Origin: a virus
DNA length: 32,293 nucleotides
Reading direction: 5' to 3' (one strand)
IMG/VR virus record: IMGVR_UViG_3300011416_000027
Coordinates: 1 to 32,293 of that record
The notes under the pieces: model-generated
Told to the model about the DNA's origin: nothing
The model's database searches: none
The model's input: the letters and a program-made list of their open reading frames with translations, nothing else
Translations under genes and position numbers: made by a program
In this document: in pieces, positions 22,818 through 29,939 of the stretch
Layout: every line of letters begins with the position of its first letter
Numbering within the stretch: the first letter of the stretch is position 1

Positions 22818-23276
22818 TTACGATAAGTAAATACACCGGTTCCCATCAACCATTAAAAAGCAAATAGGTAAATCAAATCGCTTCTTAATCAGCAATAGAT
22901 TGCTATTTATTTCGGGTGAAGCTATAACAAGTCTCGGCATATTTTTCAATCTTGCTTCCATGTGTAAGCCATAAAATAAAACCTGTCCTATCGCTGTTAA
23001 TAAATCGTTTCGGTTCGTATTCGTTCTTTTAACTTCAATAGCGGTTCCCGTTCCGTCGGTATGCCAAATCATTATGTCCGCAATAATTCGGGTGTTTCCC
23101 AAAAACATTGTATAACCCCGTTTCACCCTTTCAATTTTGCCCCAGCCGCTGTTAAAAGATATTTCGTCTATGTTATCCAAAATATGCTCGACGATACCAT
23201 GCTCCTTACCGGTAAATTCAAATTTTGGTATCAAATCACTTTCTGAAATACCTGTCATTATTTCTAATATTTCCAT
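22818..23276 (-). CDS. PD-(D/E)XK nuclease-like protein (152 aa)
   Basis: RIIADIMIWHTDG (Asp67), then AIEVKRTNTN (Glu81, Lys83) and AIGQVLFYG (Gln98) form a complete PD-(D/E)XK motif series of the type seen in restriction-like and VRR-like nucleases. The substrate is unknown. It lies just upstream of the small terminase, followed by a 60-base gap to the next gene. It may serve in recombination or in defence. Confidence 0.75.
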   Translation of the reverse strand: MEILEIMTGISESDLIPKFEFTGKEHGIVEHILDNIDEISFNSGWGKIERVKRGYTMFLGNTRIIADIMIWHTDGTGTAIEVKRTNTNRNDLLTAIGQVLFYGLHMEARLKNMPRLVIASPEINSNLLLIKKRFDLPICFLMVDGNRCIYLS

Positions 23277-23336
23277 GCTGTAATTTACTATATATCATTA
23301 ATTATCAATCGTCTATAATCACTATTTAATGTAGAA

Positions 23337-23609
23337 TTAAACTACTTTAAATTCCGAAAAATTCATTTTTGAAGGCACATGATCCAGGAAGAAAACGGGC
23401 TTATCATTGCTTTCGCGGATCTTGTGGAAATGCTTTTTGCGGAGCTGGATAACCCAGGACATCAGCAGCGCTTCCCTATCGCTTACCGTGGGGCAGTGAT
23501 CGAAGTTGATAAGTGCCCGGTCAATCAGAATATCGCGTATGTACATTTCAAGAAACATGTTGTTTGCTAGAGACAGCGCATGCGCTGTCTGTACTCTAAA
23601 GCGGTTCAT
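23337..23609 (-). CDS. Hypothetical protein with palindrome-coded N-terminus (90 aa)
   Basis: No family is recognised. The N-terminus RVQTAHALSLAN is coded by the palindromic element at 23571-23590. A second ATG (23558) would avoid it, so whether the repeat is translated here depends on the start. The rest is a helix-rich protein (IRDILIDRALINFDHCPTVS). The first ATG overlaps the stop of the preceding gene by 14 nt, in favour of translation coupling from there. Confidence 0.65.
   Translation of the reverse strand: MNRFRVQTAHALSLANNMFLEMYIRDILIDRALINFDHCPTVSDREALLMSWVIQLRKKHFHKIRESNDKPVFFLDHVPSKMNFSEFKVV
23571..23590. repeat. Coding palindrome, copy d (perfect 20 bp)
   Basis: AGACAGCGCATGCGCTGTCT reads identically on both strands. 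It encodes VQTAHALSL at the N-terminus of the 90-aa protein, in the same phase as the other copies. TAG precedes and GTAC follows on the plus strand, as in copy e. Confidence 0.92.
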
Positions 23610-24303
23610 AAATGTGCGGCATATTCAGGCCCGCAAAGCGTTTAAAGCTGTATTCGATAGCAAGGCGGCGGCAAAGGTCTTCCAGCGAATTAGCGGGCGT
23701 TACCAGCGCCAGCAGCGGGCCTATAGCCATCGCTTCACGCGGCTGCTGCTCCACTTCCTTATCGCGGGCTGCAATAATTTTCTTAGCCTGTTCAACGAAT
23801 CGTTGCGGAAGTTCGTTCACTATGCCAAAATCCCGGCAAAGCGTTTTCCATGCGAAGCCGGGCAGCAGGTCGAAACAAAGCCTGTTCTCTAAAAACAGTT
23901 GGTACTTCGATTCCAGCATGGCGCGGGTGTCCTGAAGATCCTGCCAGCGGGAAGGCTTCGGCGTTACGGTAAGCGGCGGCAATTTATTGGAGCGTTCGGC
24001 GTAGTCCTGCGCCTGTGACAAGTTGGAAAAATAGCGTTGCATTACGCGGGCCACCAAAGCCACGTTAATCGTCTTGCCAAAATCCTGTTCGTCGGTGCCG
24101 TATTTGCGGAAAGCGTCTTCAATTTGCGGCGTAGTGATACCGGGGAAGTCTTCGGCAAGTTTCAGGCTTAGCTGGGTGCAAAGCGTTTCCAGTGCGGCCG
24201 GGTTCTTGTTAAGTTTCCAGCCGGTAATTACGGAAATCGTTATCAGCAGCTCAGGCAAGTCTTTTGAGAATTTCGGCGGCGGCTTGTTTTGGATCGCAAT
24301 CAT
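23596..24303 (-). CDS. Probable replication-region protein (235 aa)
   Basis: No known domain is firmly recognised. The N-terminal half is helical (LPELLITISVITGWKLNKNP) and contains ITTPQIEDAFRKYGTDEQDF, which resembles conserved proteins beside replication genes of Bacteroidetes phages. The C-terminal half has CFDLLPGFAWKTLCRDFGI. Its start overlaps the DUF4373 protein gene by 53 nt. A helicase-loader or replisome-organising role is an inference from place. Confidence 0.6.
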   Translation of the reverse strand: MIAIQNKPPPKFSKDLPELLITISVITGWKLNKNPAALETLCTQLSLKLAEDFPGITTPQIEDAFRKYGTDEQDFGKTINVALVARVMQRYFSNLSQAQDYAERSNKLPPLTVTPKPSRWQDLQDTRAMLESKYQLFLENRLCFDLLPGFAWKTLCRDFGIVNELPQRFVEQAKKIIAARDKEVEQQPREAMAIGPLLALVTPANSLEDLCRRLAIEYSFKRFAGLNMPHIYEPL

Positions 24304-24868
24304 AAAAATGTTTTTGGCTGTTCAAAGAAATATTTTTTAAATCATCCCCTGTTGTTTCCTCCGCGCTTTCCGGCTGCTCGCGCGTTTTATTTCCTTTTAT
24401 TTTATTTCCTTTTATTTCTTTTCTTTTTATTTGTGCACTTTTCTCCGTATTTACTGGCAGCCGGCCCGTAGTTTCCTCAGAGGAAATTAAATAGTACTCT
24501 GGAATAGTACTTTTGCGATGAAGTTGGTTTGCTATATTATTCATTCTGCGTTGAATACCTCTTGACGTTAATACGGCATGCTTTTCAAACATCTTCTTAT
24601 CAAAAAAGCTACGCTTTAGTAATTCCTGTATTATTCCGTGAATTTTCACCCGGGTGATTTTCCTGCCCAAAGAAGCGGCGAATAATATTTCGGCGTCTTC
24701 ATCCCATTTAATAAAACCGTTGTTTTTATAAATGCGGCATAGCAGGCGGATGATAATTGCTTCCGCATTCAGGCCATAGGCGGCCGTGGCATATCTTATT
24801 TTTTCATCCTCTGGAAAATCTATATCCAAAGGGAAATAGTCTAAACCATTTTTCGCAGGTCGCCCCAT
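24251..24868 (-). CDS. DUF4373/Lin1244-type replication protein (205 aa)
   Basis: The N-terminal part NGLDYFPLDIDFPEDEKI is the signature of DUF4373 (the N-terminal domain of Lin1244/Lin1753-type proteins), followed by LNAEAIIIRLLCRIYKNNGF. This winged-helix domain is found in phage replication initiators. The C-terminal region is a low-complexity charged linker (KRKEIKGNKIKGNKTREQPE) with no DnaD domain recognised. It shares base 24868 with the stop of the previous gene. Confidence 0.75.
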   Translation of the reverse strand: MGRPAKNGLDYFPLDIDFPEDEKIRYATAAYGLNAEAIIIRLLCRIYKNNGFIKWDEDAEILFAASLGRKITRVKIHGIIQELLKRSFFDKKMFEKHAVLTSRGIQRRMNNIANQLHRKSTIPEYYLISSEETTGRLPVNTEKSAQIKRKEIKGNKIKGNKTREQPESAEETTGDDLKNISLNSQKHFYDCDPKQAAAEILKRLA

Positions 24869-25215
24869 TACTTTATTATTTTAAGTTTTATAATCTCCTC
24901 AATTTCCTGCCGCAGATTGATGATAATATCAAAATTTGTTTGCGGCAGTTCGCTTATCACACGGTAACGGAAATCTTTGTATAAGTTAAGGGCCTCTCCA
25001 ATGGGCATGAATTCAATAAGGATCGCCAGGCTAAGCTGGTCGGGTTTATGGTATAACTTCCCCCAGTTAAAGCCATCACCCACGGCATTGGCGTCTAATA
25101 GCTGTTCTGAAAGCATAGGATCGAGCCACACATCATTTATCCAAATGTCGCCGGATTCGATAGCGCCGAGGATGTGGAGTGATTCGGGGAGCGCGGCAAG
25201 TTGTGAGGGGGTCAT
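24868..25215 (-). CDS. Hypothetical protein (115 aa)
   Basis: No family is recognised. The protein is rich in Leu and acidic residues (LPESLHILGAIESGDIWIND) and contains DGFNWGKLYHKPDQLSLAIL, with a charged helical C-terminus. It is joined without gap to both neighbours (one-base overlaps at 24868 and 25215). This shows an operon with the replication and nuclease genes. Confidence 0.65.
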   Translation of the reverse strand: MTPSQLAALPESLHILGAIESGDIWINDVWLDPMLSEQLLDANAVGDGFNWGKLYHKPDQLSLAILIEFMPIGEALNLYKDFRYRVISELPQTNFDIIINLRQEIEEIIKLKIIK

Positions 25216-25769
25216 CAGAATAAATTTAATTGTATCGGTTTTCCGTTCGTATTTAAATCATCAGGCGGCTTTATTAAAAAGAATAGGTGTTCTTTTATTA
25301 TTTCGCATGGGATCACCCTAAAAGCACTCCGCCAAACATTACCACGTAAATCATAACTAATGTCATTTCTTATTAATCGGTAATAGTTTTTTATTTTATT
25401 ATAATCATCTACAAGCTTTTTTGATCTTTTCATTCCAACAACATTTACAGTTTTTTTTGAAATAGAAACTATAACATCAGCCGTTGAAGTAAAAAACCAC
25501 CCAGGAATAAATTGATTTATTTCAGGTCGGTAATCCGACCAATCCTCAATAATGATCTCAAGATTATCCCTATAATTACCTTTGCATTCCCATTTATGCC
25601 CCAGTGAAGCAATAAAATCGGCACCAATTTTCTGATATTGTTTTATATTAGTTACATCTGCAACCTGTAAGCCAAACGGGGTTAAATAGTGATCACTAAA
25701 AAGCGCCTCACATATCTTACCTTCAGTAATACATTTTTCAAACGACACATATTTATTCGGATCTTTCAT
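25215..25769 (-). CDS. Restriction endonuclease-like PD-(D/E)XK protein (184 aa)
   Basis: KIGADFIASLGHKWECKGNY gives Asp51, Glu61 and Lys63 (D-x9-ExK), a complete nuclease motif, with a helper Glu near residues 16-21. The C-terminus ends IQLNLF. The ATG at 25769 overlaps the TGA of the MT-A70 methyltransferase (ATGA), and the two genes are tied together. This suggests a restriction-modification-like pair or a phage nuclease with DNA-protecting partner. Specificity is unknown. Confidence 0.72.
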   Translation of the reverse strand: MKDPNKYVSFEKCITEGKICEALFSDHYLTPFGLQVADVTNIKQYQKIGADFIASLGHKWECKGNYRDNLEIIIEDWSDYRPEINQFIPGWFFTSTADVIVSISKKTVNVVGMKRSKKLVDDYNKIKNYYRLIRNDISYDLRGNVWRSAFRVIPCEIIKEHLFFLIKPPDDLNTNGKPIQLNLF

Positions 25770-26812
25770 ATTCTGTTTCCCCAATTAAACCAGCCGTTAT
25801 CTTCATTGCTGCGGCTAAACAGTTCAATGCGCGGCAATGCCCCTACTAAATCCGTTATTAACTGGCGAATGATTGCAGGCTTTTCCGAATGCTCGCTTAC
25901 GGGTGCCTCAACTATTTGGCTAATGGCCGCGTTCATTCGTGTAACAGTTCCCTTTGTTGCAATGAGGCACAGTTCAACATTTGCCCGCGTCCACGATCCG
26001 TTACCAAAAAACCAACTATCAATATTTTTATTTTTCTTAAGCCATACAAAGCCGCAGGTAGAATAATTAAAGCCCCACGATTGTATTACTTCAAAGCATT
26101 CTTTTAATATTGGAAATGTTACCCAGATAAATAAAATACAATTGTCATCCGCGATATTTTGAACAGGCAACTTTTTAATGTCATCCATTGACATGGTAGG
26201 ATAATGCAGTGATTGGTTTTTAAATCCGCCTTCCCAATATTGCCATGGCGGATCCGCATAAATGATATTAAACTTTTGATCCGTGTTAAAAATATCTTCT
26301 GTGAAATCTTCAACGCCTTTAATGCTTTCCTGATATTTTCCTTCAGCTTCCGTTACGGTTTTCTTTTTAATGAAATGGGTAATTTTTTTTAAGGCTTCGG
26401 ATCTTGTTGGTAGGGTTTCTTTTTGCTTCGCTTCCGTTTTTATTAGTTCAATAATTTCAGGAAATGAAGCAAGCATTTCAAAGCGGTAAGCGTCATATTT
26501 ATCAAAGCCTAAACTTCTTAATTGCTCTAACTTAGTTGCACTATTGCTACTAAGTTCTAAATCATTTCGCTTGCCTTGTTTGGTATCCATGCTCTGCATT
26601 ATTCCGCCCAATTTTACCTCGGCATCTAAAAGATATTCAGCGCCTAAAATTGCCGTTTCTAATGCCTGTTTTCTGTCCGTTGATCCTTCCGGTAATGTTT
26701 TAATAAAAGCGCGTTGTGCCCATAATAATTCACGCCCCACCTTTATAAATTTTGCGAGGTCGTTAATATTAGCCGGTAAATTATTTTCAAATATTTTTAG
26801 TTGTTCTGTCAT
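25766..26812 (-). CDS. MT-A70 family DNA N6-adenine methyltransferase (348 aa)
   Basis: The catalytic motif DPPW is at residues 187-190 in NIIYADPPWQYWEG. It is followed by ILFIWVTFPILKECFEVIQS and WLKKNKNIDSWFFGNGSWTR, in the order seen in MT-A70 enzymes of phages. About 170 residues precede it (DLAKFIKVGRELLWAQRAFI ... LGGIM), a helical region found in similar phage proteins that may bind DNA. A terminator lies just upstream, so it probably heads a transcription unit with the nuclease. Confidence 0.9.
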   Translation of the reverse strand: MTEQLKIFENNLPANINDLAKFIKVGRELLWAQRAFIKTLPEGSTDRKQALETAILGAEYLLDAEVKLGGIMQSMDTKQGKRNDLELSSNSATKLEQLRSLGFDKYDAYRFEMLASFPEIIELIKTEAKQKETLPTRSEALKKITHFIKKKTVTEAEGKYQESIKGVEDFTEDIFNTDQKFNIIYADPPWQYWEGGFKNQSLHYPTMSMDDIKKLPVQNIADDNCILFIWVTFPILKECFEVIQSWGFNYSTCGFVWLKKNKNIDSWFFGNGSWTRANVELCLIATKGTVTRMNAAISQIVEAPVSEHSEKPAIIRQLITDLVGALPRIELFSRSNEDNGWFNWGNRI

Positions 26813-26821
26813 AAGCTAATT

Positions 26822-26858
26822 AAAAAAAGGCTGCCCCGCCCTCGCAGGAGACAGCCCC
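26822..26858 (-). terminator. Rho-independent terminator before the methyltransferase
   Basis: On the minus strand GGCTG (26856-26852) pairs with CAGCC (26833-26829) around a GC-rich centre, followed by seven T. It separates the 72-aa gene and earlier genes from the methyltransferase. Confidence 0.75.
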
Positions 26859-26905
26859 ACTGTTATAAAAAACCAAACGATATAATAAAAGGGTACATCA
26901 TTGCA

Positions 26906-27124
26906 TTATTTATTTAGTTCATTGAAATAGGCTGTTGCAAATATTGACGCTTGTTCTGCAATTCTTTTAGCGTGCGATTCGGCTATATCATTTCCCGAAT
27001 AAACATCTGGTGACATGAACCGACACATAAACCTTAGTAATGCTTCTTCCCGTTTATTGAAGCCCACTTCGGCAATAACAGAATCAGGATGAACGGGGTA
27101 AGCACTATCATTTGAATTTGTCAT
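26906..27124 (-). CDS. Small phage protein, 'GFxKRE' family (72 aa)
   Basis: Core GFNKREEALLRFMCRF, then RIAEQASIFATAYFNELNK. It is a distant paralogue of the protein at 14711-14926. The ATG overlaps the stop of the 60-aa gene by 4 nt. Function unknown, as for the family. The gene ends before the terminator at 26822-26858. Confidence 0.7.
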   Translation of the reverse strand: MTNSNDSAYPVHPDSVIAEVGFNKREEALLRFMCRFMSPDVYSGNDIAESHAKRIAEQASIFATAYFNELNK

Positions 27125-27303
27125 AATGTTTCTTTATAAATTAAATAAAGCGTTTCAATTGAAACCAGGCGCCGCCCCTGTTTCAGATTTATCCACCTGT
27201 CATTACCATCGTAAGGCTGCCAGCCGTTGCGGTCGGCCCATTTAACCAGCCCGCGCTTTGACTTGCGGGCCACGGTGAGGGGCATGTGTTTTAATTCAAT
27301 CAT
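27121..27303 (-). CDS. Small putative DNA-binding protein (60 aa)
   Basis: The sequence MPLTVARKSKRGLVKWADRN followed by GWQPYDGNDRWINLKQGRR and a YLIYKE end has the look of the Mu-type DNA-binding domain (helix-turn-helix with conserved Trp and 'R-x-V-s'). It is only as long as one such domain and has no other parts. A regulatory or excisionase-like role is possible, but this is not certain. Confidence 0.55.
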   Translation of the reverse strand: MIELKHMPLTVARKSKRGLVKWADRNGWQPYDGNDRWINLKQGRRLVSIETLYLIYKETL

Positions 27304-27308
27304 TGTAA

Positions 27309-28043
27309 TTAAATATTAGCCGGCACAGCCACCAGTTCCGCCAGGGTGCGCACCATGTTAGTTAATTCGGTTTCGGCCCTTGTAATGCGTTCTGCTAATT
27401 CCTTTAAATGCGCTTCATTGTAAGGTATTTCAATCACCTTTAACTGAAATTCAGCGATAGCAAAACGCGGATCATAGGAAACAAAATACCAATGTTTCGC
27501 GCCGGTAAATAACATATTGGCCATGCACTGCCAATAATATTTAGGGATCTCCGCGTAAAGCTCGGCGGCGTCTTTTATTAACAGGTGGCTTATATGCTCC
27601 GCACTATTATAGGGCGCCTTTATTTCCAGCCCTGCATCGGCCGAAATCATGCCATCAGGCGAGCCGCCGGCATATTCCGAATAATGAAAAAAGAAAGGGT
27701 TTGCTTTGCCAAAGTATTCGACTTTTAGATTGTAACGGGCCTCGAATGCTGCCACCGCATCCGGTTCCTGGGCGTTGCCCCACTCAATCGCGGCCAAGCC
27801 CGAAATATCCGGCCCGGCCGGTAAGTTGGTAAGCAGTTCGGCGGCCTTCATTTGTATGTAAGTCATGGCACCGTCGCCAAAATATTTATCTTTTGCGCGG
27901 CCTTTTTGCAGGATCTTGTGTATTTCGGAAGAGGTAAATTTTCCTATCCTTTCCTGTTTCCATTCAATCGTTTTTTCTAAATGGTTGTATTCTGTTTTTA
28001 GAGACAGGACATGTCCTGTCTGTACATTATTTTTATCAGGCAT
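27309..28043 (-). CDS. YqaJ/lambda-type 5'-3' exonuclease (244 aa)
   Basis: IEWKQERIGKFTSSEI (residues 26-41), WGNAQEPDAVAAFE near 88-101, SPDGM with Asp130, and GLEIKAPY with Glu140 and Lys142 fit the YqaJ family. It resects double-stranded DNA for recombination by the annealing protein. Its gene follows that of the Rad52/Sak-like annealer (8-nt overlap), a standard phage recombination pair. The N-terminus carries a palindrome-coded VQTGHVLSL at residues 7-15, ahead of the conserved core. Confidence 0.9.
   Translation of the reverse strand: MPDKNNVQTGHVLSLKTEYNHLEKTIEWKQERIGKFTSSEIHKILQKGRAKDKYFGDGAMTYIQMKAAELLTNLPAGPDISGLAAIEWGNAQEPDAVAAFEARYNLKVEYFGKANPFFFHYSEYAGGSPDGMISADAGLEIKAPYNSAEHISHLLIKDAAELYAEIPKYYWQCMANMLFTGAKHWYFVSYDPRFAIAEFQLKVIEIPYNEAHLKELAERITRAETELTNMVRTLAELVAVPANI
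28002..28021. repeat. Coding palindrome, copy e (perfect 20 bp)
   Basis: AGACAGGACATGTCCTGTCT reads identically on both strands. It encodes VQTGHVLSL at residues 7-15 of the exonuclease, same phase. TAG precedes and GTAC follows on the plus strand. Confidence 0.92.
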
Positions 28044-28764
28044 TTACGGGCGTGTTTAAAAGTTTTGCAATATTGTTTTGCACTTTGGAAAGGTTCTGTT
28101 CTTTTTTAGAAAGGTTATCGGCAAGGCTTACGGGCATATCCTTACGGTTTAAATCTTTACCGAACAGTTTACCCAATTTCTCCGCGGCGTCCTTAAAGGC
28201 GTATGTTTCCGCGGCCGGGGCGGCCATTTGAACGGCGGCGGTGTTTACCTGAGTAAAGTCCGTGGCGGCGGCGCCCTGCTTTGTTTGTATCGGGCTTGCA
28301 CCTATGCCGTCCTGCCAATCCCATTCACCACCCACCGGGTCCAAAACATAAAGGCGAACGGTTACGCAAACACTGTTGGCGATCACAGCACAATTTTTTA
28401 TTTCTACCCGCCATTTGGTATAAATCGAGGTGAGTAAGTATTCAATAATGTGAACAGGTATGTAACGGCTTCCGTTTGCGTATTGGTTTACTAAGATCCA
28501 TTCGGGCCGGGGCTCCTGGTTGAGCAGGATATTAAGATCATTATTGCGGGCGGCAAGTTCAACATTACCGTAAAGGCTGTTAATATCCGGCAGGTTGCGG
28601 CGGGCGGGCTGTTGAGCCAACGCATGCGTTGGCTGTACCTGCGGAGCTTGCGGTTCCGGCTGCTTTATTTCCGGGGCCTGTATATTAGCGGCGGCGCCTG
28701 TCATCTGCATCCGGGTTTGTTCGCGGGGGATCACCCTTGTTTTTGTTACTATATTACGGCTCAT
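28036..28764 (-). CDS. Rad52/Sak-like single-strand annealing protein (242 aa)
   Basis: The core region (residues about 84-200) contains EWILVNQYANGSRYIPVHII and YVLDPVGGEWDWQDGIGASP. It ends with AETYAFKDAAEKLGKLFGK, which resembles the C-terminal helix of Rad52/Sak annealers. Upstream is a Pro/Gln-rich linker (residues 25-55) that carries the palindrome-coded VQPTHALAQ. The YqaJ exonuclease directly downstream supports the role. The family call is by motif and place, not by search. Confidence 0.78.
   Translation of the reverse strand: MSRNIVTKTRVIPREQTRMQMTGAAANIQAPEIKQPEPQAPQVQPTHALAQQPARRNLPDINSLYGNVELAARNNDLNILLNQEPRPEWILVNQYANGSRYIPVHIIEYLLTSIYTKWRVEIKNCAVIANSVCVTVRLYVLDPVGGEWDWQDGIGASPIQTKQGAAATDFTQVNTAAVQMAAPAAETYAFKDAAEKLGKLFGKDLNRKDMPVSLADNLSKKEQNLSKVQNNIAKLLNTPVNA
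28615..28634. repeat. Coding palindrome, copy f (perfect 20 bp)
   Basis: AGCCAACGCATGCGTTGGCT reads identically on both strands. It encodes VQPTHALAQ at residues 43-51 of the annealing protein, in its low-complexity linker, same phase as the others. GTAC follows on the plus strand. Confidence 0.92.
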
Positions 28765-28949
28765 TAGTTACTTTGTTTTTTTGGTTTTACTTTGAATATT
28801 GCGACATCATAATCGGTTAATTTTTCTCTTTCCCATTTTGAATTAATGTAAAAAGTAATGTTATCATCAAAATAATTTGACTGTACTATTTCAAACTCCG
28901 GGTAGTTGCGCAAATAAAATTCACCGGCGTTTACGTTTTTAATTGTCAT
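28764..28949 (-). CDS. Hypothetical protein (61 aa)
   Basis: The start is put at ATG 28949, preceded by an A-rich leader typical of Bacteroidetes; an upstream reading frame exists to 29012 but lacks a good start context. The protein is mixed alpha/beta (MTIKNVNAGEFYLRNYPEFE) with a basic end (KVKPKKQSN). No family is recognised. It shares base 28764 with the start of the annealing-protein gene. Confidence 0.65.
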   Translation of the reverse strand: MTIKNVNAGEFYLRNYPEFEIVQSNYFDDNITFYINSKWEREKLTDYDVAIFKVKPKKQSN

Positions 28950-29022
28950 TTCTTTTTGTTTTTTGTTTTTGATTAAAAGCCCCGGCAGGAATACCAGGGC
29001 GCGGGATATCAAATCCCCCTAC

Positions 29023-29424
29023 CTATTTATTTATACAAGCATAGTGCTTTTGATCGTTAATAATTGTATCGGCCATTTCCTGCAAACGCTCTTCGCGCAT
29101 AAGCTCCGCGCCCAAACAAATGGCGTCGAACTGCGAGAATTGAAAGTTCATAACAAACATGTCGAATGCCATTTCATGCACCACGCTGTCCTCTTCGGTA
29201 ATGGCATAATCAAACTTTACCACCGGGCCGCGCCAGCTTTGGCGGTAATCTATAATCAGCCCGGTATCTTTAAACAGGCGGCAGGTTGCGGCGGGATCAA
29301 ATTCATAATACTTCTCTTCGCCCGATATTTCAAAGCATAATTCGAGGCCGCTGTTACCCAGCCAGCTTTCGCTTACCCGGATCAATTTTTTCAGATCCAT
29401 TGTGTTTACTACTTTTGTATTCAT
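29023..29424 (-). CDS. Hypothetical protein (133 aa)
   Basis: No family is recognised. The protein is acidic (LEDA-type helix content) and contains GEEKYYEFDPAATCRLFKDT, then SWRGPVVKFDYAITEEDSVV. It starts with an A-rich leader. The gene lies in the early operon between small unknowns and the annealing protein. A hairpin lies just upstream at 29440-29469. Confidence 0.6.
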   Translation of the reverse strand: MNTKVVNTMDLKKLIRVSESWLGNSGLELCFEISGEEKYYEFDPAATCRLFKDTGLIIDYRQSWRGPVVKFDYAITEEDSVVHEMAFDMFVMNFQFSQFDAICLGAELMREERLQEMADTIINDQKHYACINK

Positions 29425-29469
29425 TCTTTTTTGTTTTTTAAGCCCGTTGTTGATAGCAGCGGGCTTTTT
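29410..29469 (+). ncRNA. Possible short plus-strand transcript
   Basis: A TAnnTTTG box (TACTTTTG, 29410-29417) is followed at 29440-29469 by a hairpin (AAGCCCG/CGGGCTT) and T5 on the plus strand, as at 8731-8820. A transcript of only about 40 nt would result. The -7 box lies inside a gene of the opposite strand, so this is a weak prediction. Confidence 0.2.
29440..29469 (+). terminator. Plus-oriented hairpin with T run
   Basis: AAGCCCG (29440-29446) pairs with CGGGCTT (29460-29466); T5 follows on the plus strand. On the minus strand the stem is followed by A, not T, so it would not stop the early operon. Confidence 0.55.
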
Positions 29470-29471
29470 GT

Positions 29472-29681
29472 TTATAGTGATTGTTTAGAGACTTGTTTTA
29501 ATATCCGTTCTTTCCTTCGCTGTAATGTTGCCGCTGCTTTAGCGGCCCCGGATTGCTTTAACGTCAGTTTTCTTTTTTTCTCCGCTATATCAGGCACAAC
29601 TTTTTTGCGGTAGTTCTCTACCCGCAAAAGCAGGGCCTTCAATGCCGCTTCAATGTTTAATATATCTTCCGGTTGATTCAC
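29472..29681 (-). CDS. Hypothetical basic helical protein (69 aa)
   Basis: A mostly helical, strongly basic protein with IEAALKALLLRVENYRKKVV, then EKKRKLTLKQSGAAKAAATL and a KER-rich end. It follows the Cro-like gene (4-nt overlap) and resembles in size and charge small early-gene products. No family is recognised. Confidence 0.65.
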   Translation of the reverse strand: MNQPEDILNIEAALKALLLRVENYRKKVVPDIAEKKRKLTLKQSGAAKAAATLQRRKERILKQVSKQSL

Positions 29682-29911
29682 GCTTCAGAAGTTGCCAGGT
29701 CGGTCACCAGTTCGTAAAGATCACTTTCGGCGAGCCCGGTGTATTTGCTGATAGTTTCCAGCACCTTTTTTTGGGTAAGGTCCTCGCCATTGCGGCGCAG
29801 TGTCATAGCGAAGGACGGCCCCGTTACATTGGTAATATGGGCCAGTTCGCCATATAAGCGGGGATTGTCGCCAATCATTTTTATTACCGCTTGTTTTAGC
29901 CTGTATTTCAT
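29678..29911 (-). CDS. Cro-like HTH regulator (77 aa)
   Basis: This is a small helix-turn-helix protein in the lambda-Cro position, divergent from the CI-like repressor. The HTH runs through about residues 18-45 (LYGELAHITNVTGPSFAMTL). It would start the early leftward operon. The promoter (-7 box TACATTTG, 29956-29949) is buried in an operator palindrome. Its assignment is by position and HTH pattern, with no family name certain. Confidence 0.75.
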   Translation of the reverse strand: MKYRLKQAVIKMIGDNPRLYGELAHITNVTGPSFAMTLRRNGEDLTQKKVLETISKYTGLAESDLYELVTDLATSEA

Positions 29912-29929
29912 AGTTGTAATTATTTGTAC

Positions 29930-29937
29930 TAATTTTG
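29930..29937 (+). promoter_or_regulatory. -7 box (TAATTTTG) for the cI-like gene
   Basis: TAATTTTG matches TAnnTTTG on the plus strand. The 16-base sequence ATTTGTACTAATTTTG (29922-29937) is identical to that upstream of the protease gene on the other strand. The leader to ATG 30039 is about 95 bases. Confidence 0.6.
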
Positions 29938-29939
29938 TA

